Assembly (NCBI GenBank): GCA_964580585.1
Contig: CAZOKZ010000056.1
Span: 1-29,924 of the forward strand
Origin: CAZOKZ01 sp964580585
GTDB taxonomy: Bacteria; Sumerlaeota; Sumerlaeia; SLMS01; JAHLLQ01
DNA length: 29,924 nt
Direction: 5' to 3'
Shown one piece after another: positions 1 through 7,319 of the stretch. Each line of letters begins with the position of its first letter. Position 1 is the stretch's first letter. The translations under genes were made by a program, and so were the position numbers. Below the pieces are notes generated by a model, which was not told the origin of the DNA, searched no databases, and saw only the letters and a program-made list of their open reading frames with translations.

Positions 1-14
1 CTTGAATCGCGGCA

Positions 15-56
15 CCAGCAATCCGAGAAACCCGGTTGCTGGCAAGGGGGATTTTT
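15..56 (+). terminator. possible weak terminator of an upstream gene
   Basis: CCAGCAA (15-21) pairs with TTGCTGG (36-42), with CC/GG continuing inward after one unpaired base. Five T residues follow at 52-56, but nine bases after the stem, so this is a poor rho-independent terminator. The gene it would end lies outside the window. No gene is visible in 1-119. Confidence 0.2.
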
Positions 57-119
57 AGGGTGACCTGTACTCAATCGAAATGGTCAGAATCTATCATCCC
101 GAACCCGAAAAGGATAAAC

Positions 120-854
120 ATGTCGATTCTTGTTGTTGGAGCAACCGGGGCTACCGGCTCTTTACTGGTGGAAGAATTACTGCGCCGGGGAAAAAACGTA
201 CAGATAATCGTTCGCACCCCAGAGCGACTTCCCGCCCGCCTTCGGGATCAGCAAAATTTATCGGTGATTCAGGCCAATCTTCTGGATCTCACGGAAGCCG
301 AACTGGCCCGGCACGTCGAAGGATGCGAAGCAGTCGCCTCCTGCCTTGGACATAACATCACCTTTCGCGGAGTCTTCGGACCTCCATATCGCCTCGTCAC
401 CGAGGCAACGCGCCGGTTGTGCCGGGCAATCGAATCGCGCCAGACGCAACACCCTACAAAATTTGTGCTAATGAATACTTCAGGCAACAGCAACCGGGAC
501 CTCGATGAGCAAATCTCCTTGGCTCAACAATGCGTCATCGGTATAATCCGGCTGCTGATTCCTCCTCATGCAGACAATGAACAAGCCGCCGATTTCCTCC
601 GCACCCGGGTCGGCCAAACCCACGCAACAATCGAATGGGCCGCCGTTCGACCGGACGGACTCGTAAACGAGACGGAAGTTTCTCCGTACGAAATCCATCC
701 CTCCCCCACACGGAGCGCCATTTTCGATGCCGGAACAGTCAGCCGAATCAACGTCGCGCACTTCATGGCTGAACTCATCACGGATAACGCAACCTGGGAA
801 AAATGGAAGGGCCAAATGCCCGTTATTTACAGCAAATCACCGGAACAAAGTTAA
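120..854 (+). CDS. NAD(P)-binding SDR-like protein (NAD(P)H-binding/NmrA type)
   Basis: The 244-aa product opens with MSILVVGATGATG, a Rossmann GxxGxxG loop (G7, G10, G13) directly after the first strand, as in atypical short-chain dehydrogenase/reductase proteins of the NAD(P)H-binding family. A PDGLVNE stretch late in the protein fits the substrate-side loop of these folds. The open frame extends upstream to 36, but those 28 codons have no family character. ATG 120 has AGGA at 111-114 and puts the Rossmann fold at the N terminus, so I start there. No signal peptide, so cytoplasmic. The family includes reductases, epimerases and redox-sensing regulators; I see no canonical YxxxK, so catalysis is not assured and the substrate is unknown. 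It reads as a single gene. Confidence 0.75.
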   Translation: MSILVVGATGATGSLLVEELLRRGKNVQIIVRTPERLPARLRDQQNLSVIQANLLDLTEAELARHVEGCEAVASCLGHNITFRGVFGPPYRLVTEATRRLCRAIESRQTQHPTKFVLMNTSGNSNRDLDEQISLAQQCVIGIIRLLIPPHADNEQAADFLRTRVGQTHATIEWAAVRPDGLVNETEVSPYEIHPSPTRSAIFDAGTVSRINVAHFMAELITDNATWEKWKGQMPVIYSKSPEQS

Positions 855-985
855 TCCGCCTCTTCACTTGCTCTCTCGCGTAAATTCTTGTACGAAGGAT
901 GAAAGATCCTTCTTGGATCGGCAATAGAAGGTCATCAACATCTGCCCCCGTATTTTCCGTCCACGTTCGGAAAGCGAGGTTTTCA

Positions 986-2062
986 ATGGGCAGACATTTT
1001 CTTCCAACACTCGTTTGCCTTTTAATGTTCGCCCTATTGGCAAGCGCCTCCCGAGCATGCACCACCTTCTGCATGGATACTCCAGACGGACCGGTTTGTG
1101 CAACCAATCTGGATCTTTTCATCCCCGGCGATGGACTTGTTCTCGTCAATCAACGCGGAATCGCAAAAAAAAACACGCGCCCGAACATTGATGGCGAAAC
1201 GACAAAGTGGACTTCGCAATATGGCAGCGTAACCTTTTGTCTGGCGGGACGCGAGTACCCATGGAGCGGCATGAACGAAGCGGGTTTGGTCGTGTGCACC
1301 ATGGAACTTCGCGGCACGGAATACCCGGAGCCCGATGAACGAACGCCTTTCGACTCAGGCCGATGGATGCAGTACGTGCTCGATACGTGCGGCAACGTCC
1401 CGGAGGCCATTCGGGTGAATGCGGTTGCGCGGCTGATGGACGATGCCGATTCGCCTTGTCATTTTCTGATCGCAGACGCGGAGGGACGTTGCGCCGCAAT
1501 CGAGTATCTGGACGGCGAACTCGTCTGTCATCGAGGGAACGTCATGAAAGTCAAAGCGATGACGAATATGCGCTACGACCGTGCTCTCGCCGCTCTCGAA
1601 CGAGGCGGCCCGCGATGGTGGTGGTCAAACCCCGGTCAATCGGCAGAACGATTTGCCGGCGCAGCATGGCGAATGGACAATTTCGACCCAGGCGGCGACA
1701 CAAAAGCCGTGGACTATGCGCTCGAGACACTGACCGACGTGGTCGCAGCACCCCACACGAGATGGAACATTGTGTACGATATCTCGAAGCGGGAAGTCAC
1801 CTTTCGTTCGGTCCAAAGCCCCAACGTCAAAAGCTTTTCGTTCGATGCATTCGACTTTTCCTGCGACGCCCCCGTCCTGATGTTGGATGTGAACGCCGCG
1901 CTCAAAGGAAACGTCGAAGAAGCCTTTAGCGCCTATGATTCCGAAACCAACCTGAGAGTCTTCAGTACATTCTGCGCACGATGGGGAATCGAAGTTTCGG
2001 ACAAAGACGCCCAAGGGATCATGGAATTGTTCGATGGCTTCGATTGCGCGCCGGAAAATTGA
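986..2062 (+). CDS. secreted Ntn-hydrolase, choloylglycine hydrolase/penicillin acylase-like
   Basis: The 358-aa product starts with a signal peptide (charged MGRH, hydrophobic core to about residue 20) followed at once by CTTFCMDTPDGPVCATNLDL. In choloylglycine hydrolases, penicillin V acylases and related linear-amide C-N hydrolases (Ntn fold), the nucleophile is an N-terminal Cys followed by such a block. Here C25 would become residue 1 if signal peptidase cuts after A24 (SASRA|CTTF). The downstream NEAGLVV block also fits the family. ATG 986 is chosen because GAGG lies at 976-979 and the signal peptide starts there; the frame runs upstream to 899 without support. The likely reaction is amide hydrolysis outside the cytoplasm; the substrate (N-acyl amino acid, bile-salt-like or beta-lactam-like) cannot be told. 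The stop is two bases before the N gap. Confidence 0.8.
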   Translation: MGRHFLPTLVCLLMFALLASASRACTTFCMDTPDGPVCATNLDLFIPGDGLVLVNQRGIAKKNTRPNIDGETTKWTSQYGSVTFCLAGREYPWSGMNEAGLVVCTMELRGTEYPEPDERTPFDSGRWMQYVLDTCGNVPEAIRVNAVARLMDDADSPCHFLIADAEGRCAAIEYLDGELVCHRGNVMKVKAMTNMRYDRALAALERGGPRWWWSNPGQSAERFAGAAWRMDNFDPGGDTKAVDYALETLTDVVAAPHTRWNIVYDISKREVTFRSVQSPNVKSFSFDAFDFSCDAPVLMLDVNAALKGNVEEAFSAYDSETNLRVFSTFCARWGIEVSDKDAQGIMELFDGFDCAPEN

Positions 2063-2063
2063 T

Positions 2064-2163
2064 NNNNNNNNNNNNNNNNNNNNNNNNNNNNNNNNNNNNN
2101 NNNNNNNNNNNNNNNNNNNNNNNNNNNNNNNNNNNNNNNNNNNNNNNNNNNNNNNNNNNNNNN
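2064..2163. other. assembly gap (100 N)
   Basis: Exactly 100 N bases, the usual scaffold placeholder of unknown true length. The hydrolase ends just before it and the amylase terminator lies just after it, so genes or a rearrangement between 2063 and 2164 could be missing. Adjacency of the two sides is not proven. Confidence 0.99.
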
Positions 2164-2188
2164 CTTGATAAGCGTATAACGGTCGCGT

Positions 2189-2234
2189 AAAAAAACATCC
2201 CGGGAACGACCGCTGAGCGGAAGTCGTTCCCGGG
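2189..2234 (-). terminator. rho-independent terminator of the amylase gene
   Basis: CCCGGGAACGAC (2199-2210) and GTCGTTCCCGGG (2223-2234) form a perfect 12-bp stem with a 12-base loop. On the minus strand the stem is followed after three bases by seven T residues (A run at 2189-2195). It lies 117 bases beyond the amylase stop on the transcribed side. Confidence 0.85.
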
Positions 2235-2351
2235 GCTTGTTAGAGAGAATAACACGGGTGAAGCAAAAGGGTGGCTAAGCCTTTTTTGAAGTGTGCGATG
2301 GGGTTGTGAAACTCCACCTGGGTTTTCCCTCTACTGTGGGGGATGTAATTC

Positions 2352-3764
2352 TTAGAACCCGTTCGGTGCGTAAACCGCGTAGCCGCGAGGAGCCGCCCAG
2401 GGCTCGACCCAACCATTGCCGTCGCACCATTTGCTGCCCGGCTGATAGTTCTGGCCGCTGACCGGCGAGTACCAAGCGTAAACCTTCAGGCTCTTGTTCT
2501 TCAGTTGGCCGTTACCCGTGTTGACCCAGGAACCGCGCCAGCTTGACGAACTATCGTTGATGGCGACAATGTAGCCTGGATAATTCGAGTTCAGGCTGTA
2601 CGTGCCGTAAATCAACAGGTCACCGTCGTTGCTCTTCAGGATCTGGATGTTCTGGCCGCCTTCGGCAAGACGCTCGCGGCACCACACCAGTTGCTTGATA
2701 CCATTGCCCCATTGACCGCCAATGCCAGCCATTCCGTAGTTGAAGTAATCTTTCCACCAAACATTGGGATAGCCCTGGTAGGTGAGCCCGTAAGCATAAC
2801 CGATCATCTTGTCGGTATAGATGTCGTCGGTGTCGTGGTTGCCCATGAACGTAACGGCACGATAGGGGTTTTTGGCCGCGAAAGATTTACCGTGATCGAG
2901 CACGTTGGGCAGCCAGCCGCCGCCACCGGTGTTCAAGCAGATGTCTTTCAGCGTGTAGTAAGAAGCGAAGTCAAAGGCGCTGCAATCGGCCGCGTTACAC
3001 CACCAGTCCAGCGTGCTGGTGTTTGAATCCCAGTATTCGCCAATACCGTAGTAGCCAGCCGCATAACGGAAGTCCTTCGACATCCAGGTGTGGTAGCCCT
3101 TCACGTAGTCGAAACGCCATCCGCCGTTGAAGCCCGCATTGCTGCTGCCGGTCAGCCAACCCGCCCAGCTCAAGAAATCGCCATACGGTTGGTTCGATCC
3201 GCCGCCCGTCGTGTGCGCCACGTCCGGATAGCCACCAAAGGCGCCTTCGTCCCATGCTTCGGTTGTCGAGGGGTGGAATTGGTTGTAATGCCACTTGGCG
3301 AAACCGGAAGCCTGCGAGCCGAAATCGGTCCAGGTGTTGTAACCGGTGTTGGGATTATATTCGCTGCCGCCGCCCGAGCGGTGATTCAGCACGATGTCGG
3401 CCATCGTGACGATACCCAGATTGCGGTAGGTGGCCGTTGCCGTGGTCAGCTCGCTCTTCGTGCCGAAACGGGTCTTGGTATCGCCATGCTGGTTATAGTT
3501 ACCAACGTCTTTATAGTCCGCCGGATCGTAGCCCATCGAGTAGCCGCCGCCCTGGCCTTTGGACGGAGGAGGAAAATACATTCGGTTAATCCCTTTGCCG
3601 CCTGTCATGTTTTTAAGACCATTGGCGTTCGAGTTCATTGTATTGTACCAACCACTGGGGGTATCCCAGTAGAACCCTTGCATCATCACAGCCGCGTTCG
3701 AGGTTGCGGGGATCATCAGGGCCGCAGCGGCCAAACCTGCAAATAAACCGTAAGCGTACTTCAT
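2352..3764 (-). CDS. secreted alpha-amylase, GH13 (archaeal-like subfamily 7 type)
   Basis: The 470-aa precursor has a signal peptide (MKYAYGLFAG..., likely cut after TSNA near residue 24) and all four GH13 regions: DIVLNH (123-128), GWRFDYVKGY (215-224, nucleophile D219), GEYWD (242-246, acid/base E243) and FMGNHD (306-311, D311). GWRFDYVKGY together with AVTF(M/V)xNHDTD is what I recall from archaeal Thermococcus/Pyrococcus amylases (GH13_7). It should hydrolyse alpha-1,4-glucan outside the cytoplasmic membrane. The C-terminal part from about 375 fits the short beta-sandwich domain; I see no added starch-binding module. ATG 3764 has AAGGAG at 3773-3778, eight bases away. A strong terminator follows the gene, and a XylR-like regulator is divergent. 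Family assignment is firm; the subfamily rests on motif memory. Confidence 0.95.
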   Translation of the reverse strand: MKYAYGLFAGLAAAALMIPATSNAAVMMQGFYWDTPSGWYNTMNSNANGLKNMTGGKGINRMYFPPPSKGQGGGYSMGYDPADYKDVGNYNQHGDTKTRFGTKSELTTATATYRNLGIVTMADIVLNHRSGGGSEYNPNTGYNTWTDFGSQASGFAKWHYNQFHPSTTEAWDEGAFGGYPDVAHTTGGGSNQPYGDFLSWAGWLTGSSNAGFNGGWRFDYVKGYHTWMSKDFRYAAGYYGIGEYWDSNTSTLDWWCNAADCSAFDFASYYTLKDICLNTGGGGWLPNVLDHGKSFAAKNPYRAVTFMGNHDTDDIYTDKMIGYAYGLTYQGYPNVWWKDYFNYGMAGIGGQWGNGIKQLVWCRERLAEGGQNIQILKSNDGDLLIYGTYSLNSNYPGYIVAINDSSSSWRGSWVNTGNGQLKNKSLKVYAWYSPVSGQNYQPGSKWCDGNGWVEPWAAPRGYAVYAPNGF

Positions 3765-3808
3765 TTGAATTTCTCCTTCATTTTCGAGTTAACCGATTTA
3801 TGAAAAAA

Positions 3809-3837
3809 ACCCTAGCTAATCCGTTCGAAGATTTCAA
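3809..3837 (-). promoter_or_regulatory. candidate sigma70-type promoter for the amylase gene
   Basis: On the minus strand TTGAAA (3837-3832) is separated by exactly 17 bases from TAGGGT (3814-3809). The -35 matches consensus at five of six positions, the -10 at three of six. This would give a leader of about 40 bases that includes the strong SD. The weak -10 fits a promoter needing an activator. Confidence 0.45.
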
Positions 3838-3864
3838 TTATGTTGTTCCACAAAACGATTGCAC

Positions 3865-3922
3865 TTTTCCGTAAGTCGTGATGAAAGAATCGGATAGTCC
3901 CCCACAAATACAATTTTCCGTA
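3865..3922. promoter_or_regulatory. paired TTTTCCGTA elements, candidate activator sites
   Basis: TTTTCCGTA occurs at 3865-3873 and again at 3914-3922 in the same orientation. Read on the minus strand each is followed by TTTGTGG, after 10 bases in the promoter-proximal copy and after 5 in the distal copy. Both copies lie upstream of the candidate amylase -35, where an AraC/XylR-type activator would bind. Only two copies are seen, so chance is not excluded. Confidence 0.35.
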
Positions 3923-3978
3923 CCTCTGGGGCACATTTTCAGAGCCAAAACTTCCTCACCTCCGGGTTCCTGAAAGCG

Positions 3979-5232
3979 ATGCCTATGCCTGACGATAAAC
4001 GAGTTGTGGCCCTTGATATGGGGCGCACCACCTTCATTGAAAGCTACCGAATTCAGGCCTGCCACGGCGTGATGTACTATGCGTTAGAGCATCCAAACTG
4101 GAGTTTGGTTTTTAATCTCGCCTGCTTTTCTTTGACGAATAAGTTCAGTAATTACAGTGATCTTAAAGAGCTTGGAGTTTCAGGGCTCATTTTCCTGGCT
4201 TGGGGCAATACCCAACTCGACTGGGTCTTGAATTCGCAACTGCATGCCGTAAGTTTTTCCCCCATTGAAGAAGCATATGGCATCCCCTCTGTCATTTCAG
4301 AGGACGACGAGATGGGAATCGAGGCCGCGGATCACTTCCTGGAACGTGGTTTTCGCTCACTGGCGTGTTGTACTTCCAAGGGGCTGGAGTGGGAGCTGGA
4401 ACGCGCCCGAGGATTTCGTCAGGCGGCGGAAAATGCAGCGTGCCAATTTTCCGAATTTTCTTACGAACCGGCATTCGAGACGGATTTAGATAGAAGAGAA
4501 TTAGACAACGAATCTTCGGAACGCATGATTCAGTGGCTAAATTCGCTGGAGAAACCCGTTGGGATTTTTGCCACCAACGATACCCGCGCTTTTCATGTTC
4601 TCGAAACCTGCAAGGCGATCGGCATTCAGGTCCCGCGCGAGGTCGCTATCGTTGGCGTGGATAATAATGTTCTGATCTGCAATTCGATCCGCCCCTCGCT
4701 TTCCAGCGTCGAACCCAATGCGTTGCGGGTGGGCTATGAAGCCGCCGCACTGCTTGATCGCATGATGGCGGGCGAAGATGTCCCCAAAGCGCCGCTATTG
4801 ATTCCCCCGAAAGGCATCGCCACGCGTATGTCCTCCGATGTGCTTGCGGTCGAAGATCCCGCCGTGGTGAAGGCGCTCGAATTTATCCACGCCAATCTGT
4901 CCAATTCCATCGGCGTCGAGGACATCGTGGACGCCACCAAAGTTTCGCGCAGCACCCTGGAAAACCGATTCCGTTCCATGCTGGGCAGCACCATTGCCGG
5001 TGAAATTGCCCGCCAACGATTGCGCCACGCAAAAACGCTGCTGCTCGACACCGATATACCCGTGGAAGAAGTGGCGCGGCTTTCGGGATTCCGGCGAGCT
5101 ACGTATTTTTCCAGTTTTTTCAACACCCAGACGGGACTGGCGCCGGGAGCCTGGCGGGATAAATTCAAAGGCGCCAATACGATCTCGATGGATAAACATT
5201 ACGGAACCATGCCCGAATCGTTCGGGACCTGA
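3979..5232 (+). CDS. XylR-type transcriptional regulator (PBP1 sensor + AraC HTH)
   Basis: The 417-aa protein has the layout of E. coli XylR. Residues 8-285 form a LacI/GalR-like periplasmic-binding sensor (GVSGLIFLAW near 67-75, FATND near 197-201, VAIVGVDNN near 222-230), and residues 294-396 an AraC-type double HTH (VEDIVDATKVSRSTLENRF, then VEEVARLSGFRRATYFSSFF and the GLAPGAWRDKF end). It lacks the N-terminal LacI HTH, so DNA contact is through the C terminus. It likely binds a sugar and controls the divergent amylase 214 bases away. The start is uncertain: ATG 3979 and ATG 3985 are both possible and neither has a strong SD. Such regulators are frequent next to glycosidases in PVC bacteria. 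The ligand is unknown; maltodextrin is a guess from context. Confidence 0.88.
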   Translation: MPMPDDKRVVALDMGRTTFIESYRIQACHGVMYYALEHPNWSLVFNLACFSLTNKFSNYSDLKELGVSGLIFLAWGNTQLDWVLNSQLHAVSFSPIEEAYGIPSVISEDDEMGIEAADHFLERGFRSLACCTSKGLEWELERARGFRQAAENAACQFSEFSYEPAFETDLDRRELDNESSERMIQWLNSLEKPVGIFATNDTRAFHVLETCKAIGIQVPREVAIVGVDNNVLICNSIRPSLSSVEPNALRVGYEAAALLDRMMAGEDVPKAPLLIPPKGIATRMSSDVLAVEDPAVVKALEFIHANLSNSIGVEDIVDATKVSRSTLENRFRSMLGSTIAGEIARQRLRHAKTLLLDTDIPVEEVARLSGFRRATYFSSFFNTQTGLAPGAWRDKFKGANTISMDKHYGTMPESFGT

Positions 5233-5266
5233 ACCACCAGGATACCCATTGCAAAGAATTTGAACC

Positions 5267-5288
5267 AAAGGGCTTGACAAAGCCCTTT
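5267..5288 (+). terminator. hairpin after the regulator gene, overlapping a TTGACA box
   Basis: AAAGGGCTT (5267-5275) and AAGCCCTTT (5280-5288) form a perfect 9-bp stem with a GACA loop, 35 bases after the regulator stop. There is no long T run beyond the stem, so termination may be partial. TTGACA (5274-5279) sits across the stem top and could be the -35 of the next operon, but I see no good -10 at 16-18 bases. Confidence 0.45.
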
Positions 5289-5291
5289 CTG

Positions 5292-5327
5292 TAATTAACC
5301 ATAGAGTTAATTAAGCAACTGGTTAAC
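5292..5327 (+). promoter_or_regulatory. candidate ArsR-family operator
   Basis: TAATTAAC (5292-5299), six bases, then GTTAATTA (5306-5313) is a perfect 22-bp inverted repeat 17 bases before the ArsR start codon. A further GGTTAAC (5321-5327) ends three bases before the ATG. The TTAACC/GGTTAA half-sites resemble the TAACC-N-GGTTA operators I recall for ArsR repressors linked to AHSA1 genes. The position over the expected promoter suggests autorepression. Confidence 0.6.
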
Positions 5328-5330
5328 TAT

Positions 5331-5684
5331 ATGCAACCCGATCGCCTCAGCTCGACTTTCTCCGCCCTCGCCGACCCCACACGCCGCGCGATTCTCGCTC
5401 GCCTTTCCACCGGTGAAGCCTCGGTGAAGGACCTTGCCAAACCCTTCGACATGAGCCTGCCCGCCGTTTCCAAACACCTGAAGGTACTGGAACGCGCAGG
5501 CCTGATTGCGCGCAGTCGCGATGCCCAGTGGCGTCCGTGCCGCCTGCAACCCGAGGCGCTGCACGAGGCAGCCGACTGGATCGAACAATACCGCCAATTC
5601 TGGGAAGAAAGTCTGGATCGGCTGGAAGATTATTTACGCGAATTGCAGGCAGCTCCCCCACCTGACCCCCGAAAGGAATTGTAA
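5331..5684 (+). CDS. ArsR/SmtB-family winged-helix repressor
   Basis: The 117-aa protein is the usual length for this family. It has the wHTH pattern FSALADPTRRAILARLSTGE (9-28), then VKDLAKPFDMSLPAVSKHLKVLERAGLI as helix-turn-helix and RSRDAQWRPCRL as the wing. I see no ELCVCDL-type metal-binding motif, so it probably does not sense metals through alpha3; it belongs to the SdpR-like branch that pairs with AHSA1/SRPBCC genes. It is first in the operon, four bases before the next CDS, with a palindrome just upstream. It probably represses itself and the three SRPBCC genes. The inducer is unknown. Confidence 0.88.
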   Translation: MQPDRLSSTFSALADPTRRAILARLSTGEASVKDLAKPFDMSLPAVSKHLKVLERAGLIARSRDAQWRPCRLQPEALHEAADWIEQYRQFWEESLDRLEDYLRELQAAPPPDPRKEL

Positions 5685-5688
5685 TCCC

Positions 5689-6210
5689 ATGCCCAGCAAT
5701 AACGAGGTGCCCTCGTCCTCATCGAAGGAGATGTTTGTTATTTCGCGCACGTTCAACGCGCCGCGCGAACTCGTCTGGAAAGTGTTTACCGAAGCCGGAC
5801 ATTTGCAACACTGGTGGGGACCGAAAGGGGTGACCATCCGTGTTGTCCAGTTGGACCTTCGGCCCGGCGGAATGTTTCACTACTGTATGACATGGCCCAA
5901 CGGTTCCGAAATGTGGGCCAAATTCGCGTACCGCGAAATCGTCGCTCCCGAACGAATCGTCTATATGAACTCGTTTTCCGACGCAAATGGCGGGGTGACT
6001 CGCCACCCGATGAACCCCGACTGGCCGGCGGAAATGTTTTCGACCGTCTTGTTGACCGAGCACGAGGGGAAAACGACGTTCACGGTTCAATGGTCTCCGC
6101 ACAATGCTTCTGCCAAAGAGCTGAAAACCTTCCTTGAAGGATTCCAGAGCATGGAGATGGGTTGGGGCGGTACGCTGGATAAATTCGGCGAATACCTGGC
6201 GAACCTCTGA
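5689..6210 (+). CDS. SRPBCC/AHSA1-domain protein
   Basis: The 173-aa product has the AHSA1 (Aha1 C-terminal homology, START-like) pattern: FVISRTFNAPRELVWKVFTEAGHLQHWWGPKGVT, then DLRPGGMFHY, VAPERIVYMNSFSD and a C-terminal FLEGFQSMEMGWGGTLDKFGEYL helix. These folds form a hydrophobic pocket for small lipophilic ligands. The frame is open to 5506 inside the repressor gene; ATG 5689 is chosen because the homology begins just after it and AAAGGA lies at 5672-5677, with an 11-base spacer. It follows the repressor by four bases, so they are probably co-transcribed. Ligand and reaction are unknown. Cytoplasmic; no signal peptide. Confidence 0.88.
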   Translation: MPSNNEVPSSSSKEMFVISRTFNAPRELVWKVFTEAGHLQHWWGPKGVTIRVVQLDLRPGGMFHYCMTWPNGSEMWAKFAYREIVAPERIVYMNSFSDANGGVTRHPMNPDWPAEMFSTVLLTEHEGKTTFTVQWSPHNASAKELKTFLEGFQSMEMGWGGTLDKFGEYLANL

Positions 6211-6261
6211 TCTGCTTTCTTTGACTCGAATATTTCCACCCACTCGAAAAGGCCCCCCAAA

Positions 6262-6753
6262 ATGACTCAAGCTGCGAATGAATGCGAACTGGTTTTAACG
6301 CACGTGCTGAACGCTCCGCGTGCGTTGGTATGGAAAGTCTGGACCGAAGACGAGCACATGGCGGAATGGTACGGTCCGAAAGGTTTCAACACCCGCGTGG
6401 AAGCAAACGACCTGCGTCCCGGTGGCGCATGGCGCTACGTGATGATCGGCCCCGACGGCGCGGAATACCCCTCGGTGGGGGTTTTTCGCGAAATCGTACC
6501 TCTCGAACGCATTGTCTCGACCGACGATTTCGGCGACCGCGAGGAAATGAAAAAGAAAGTCGCCGACTTGCCCGAAGGTATGGTGGTGACGACGATTTTC
6601 GAGGACGAGGGCACTGATAAGACCAAGGTCACTGTCCGCATCATGCACCCGACCGCCGAAGAGCGTCGCAAGCACGAGGAAATGGGCGTCGTTGCGGGTT
6701 GGAATTCGATGCTCGATTGCCTGGACGATTACCTGGCTGATATTCAAAACTAA
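6262..6753 (+). CDS. SRPBCC/AHSA1-domain protein, second copy
   Basis: The 163-aa protein is a diverged paralogue of the preceding gene. It shares the opening LTHVLNAPRALVWKVWTEDEHMAEWYGPKGF, the DLRPGGAWRYVM strand, VPLERIVSTDDFGD and the closing helix ending in LDCLDDYLADIQN. It spans the whole AHSA1 fold with nothing extra. AAAAGG about ten bases before ATG 6262 is a fair SD. The 51-base gap from the upstream copy suggests the same transcript. Tandem AHSA1 genes behind an ArsR repressor are a known arrangement; no biochemical role can be assigned from sequence. Confidence 0.88.
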   Translation: MTQAANECELVLTHVLNAPRALVWKVWTEDEHMAEWYGPKGFNTRVEANDLRPGGAWRYVMIGPDGAEYPSVGVFREIVPLERIVSTDDFGDREEMKKKVADLPEGMVVTTIFEDEGTDKTKVTVRIMHPTAEERRKHEEMGVVAGWNSMLDCLDDYLADIQN

Positions 6754-6788
6754 TCGGACCACCCCATTTCAACCGGAGTCGAACGATT

Positions 6789-7319
6789 ATGCTCCTGATC
6801 ATCATCTGTGCCATTGGTGCAATTCTCACCGCAATCATGCTCGCTGCTTCGTTTCAACCGGCGGAGTTCAAAAACTCCCGTTATACGAAAATCGCCGCTC
6901 CGCCGGAGAAAATTTTCCCCCACGTAAACGACTTAAGCCAGTGGGCAGCATGGTCGCCGTGGGAGAATCGCGATCCACAAATGACAAAAACGTTCGAGGG
7001 CCCCAAAACGGGCAAAGGCGCGATTTACGCCTGGAAAGGCAACAAGGACGTTGGCGAAGGACACATGACCATCACGGAATGCGAGCCCGATCGACGAATC
7101 CGTATCAAACTGGAATTTTTCGCGCCGTTCAAATGTACGAACACCGCCGAGTTTACCTTCGTGTCCAACGGTGAAGAAACCGTCGTGACATGGAGCATGT
7201 TCGGTAAAAACCTCTTCTTCATGAAAGTCATGAAGCTGTTCTTCAATATGGACAAAATGATCGGGAAGGATTTCGAGCAAGGCCTGGCCGCGCTGAAATC
7301 CGTGGCGGAAAGCAGCTAA
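6789..7319 (+). CDS. membrane-anchored SRPBCC (polyketide cyclase-like) protein
   Basis: The 176-aa protein begins with one transmembrane helix (MLLIIICAIGAILTAIMLAA), followed by an SRPBCC domain with the signature YTKIAAPPEKIFPHVNDLSQWAAWSPWENRDPQMTKTFEGP found in polyketide-cyclase/dehydrase-like START proteins. It ends in a helix (MIGKDFEQGLAALKSVAE). It differs from the two AHSA1 genes by having the anchor and belonging to another SRPBCC branch. It lies 35 bases after the second copy and is probably the last intact operon gene. The anchor suggests work at the membrane face, perhaps with lipid-like ligands; that is inference. Confidence 0.85.
   Translation: MLLIIICAIGAILTAIMLAASFQPAEFKNSRYTKIAAPPEKIFPHVNDLSQWAAWSPWENRDPQMTKTFEGPKTGKGAIYAWKGNKDVGEGHMTITECEPDRRIRIKLEFFAPFKCTNTAEFTFVSNGEETVVTWSMFGKNLFFMKVMKLFFNMDKMIGKDFEQGLAALKSVAESS

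Noticed and set aside
894..912. Hairpin GAAGGAT/ATCCTTC as terminator of the SDR-like gene
   Set aside because: Stem of only 7 bp and no T run follows; not enough to call.
1034..1069. Lipobox reading of the Ntn-hydrolase N terminus
   Set aside because: The -3 position before Cys25 is Ser and -2 is Arg, which fits poorly with [LVI][ASTVI][GAS]C; the Cys is better explained as the catalytic nucleophile.
3090..3746. 218-aa plus-strand frame inside the amylase region
   Set aside because: The opposite strand encodes an amylase with all four GH13 regions in place, and this frame has no recognisable motif.
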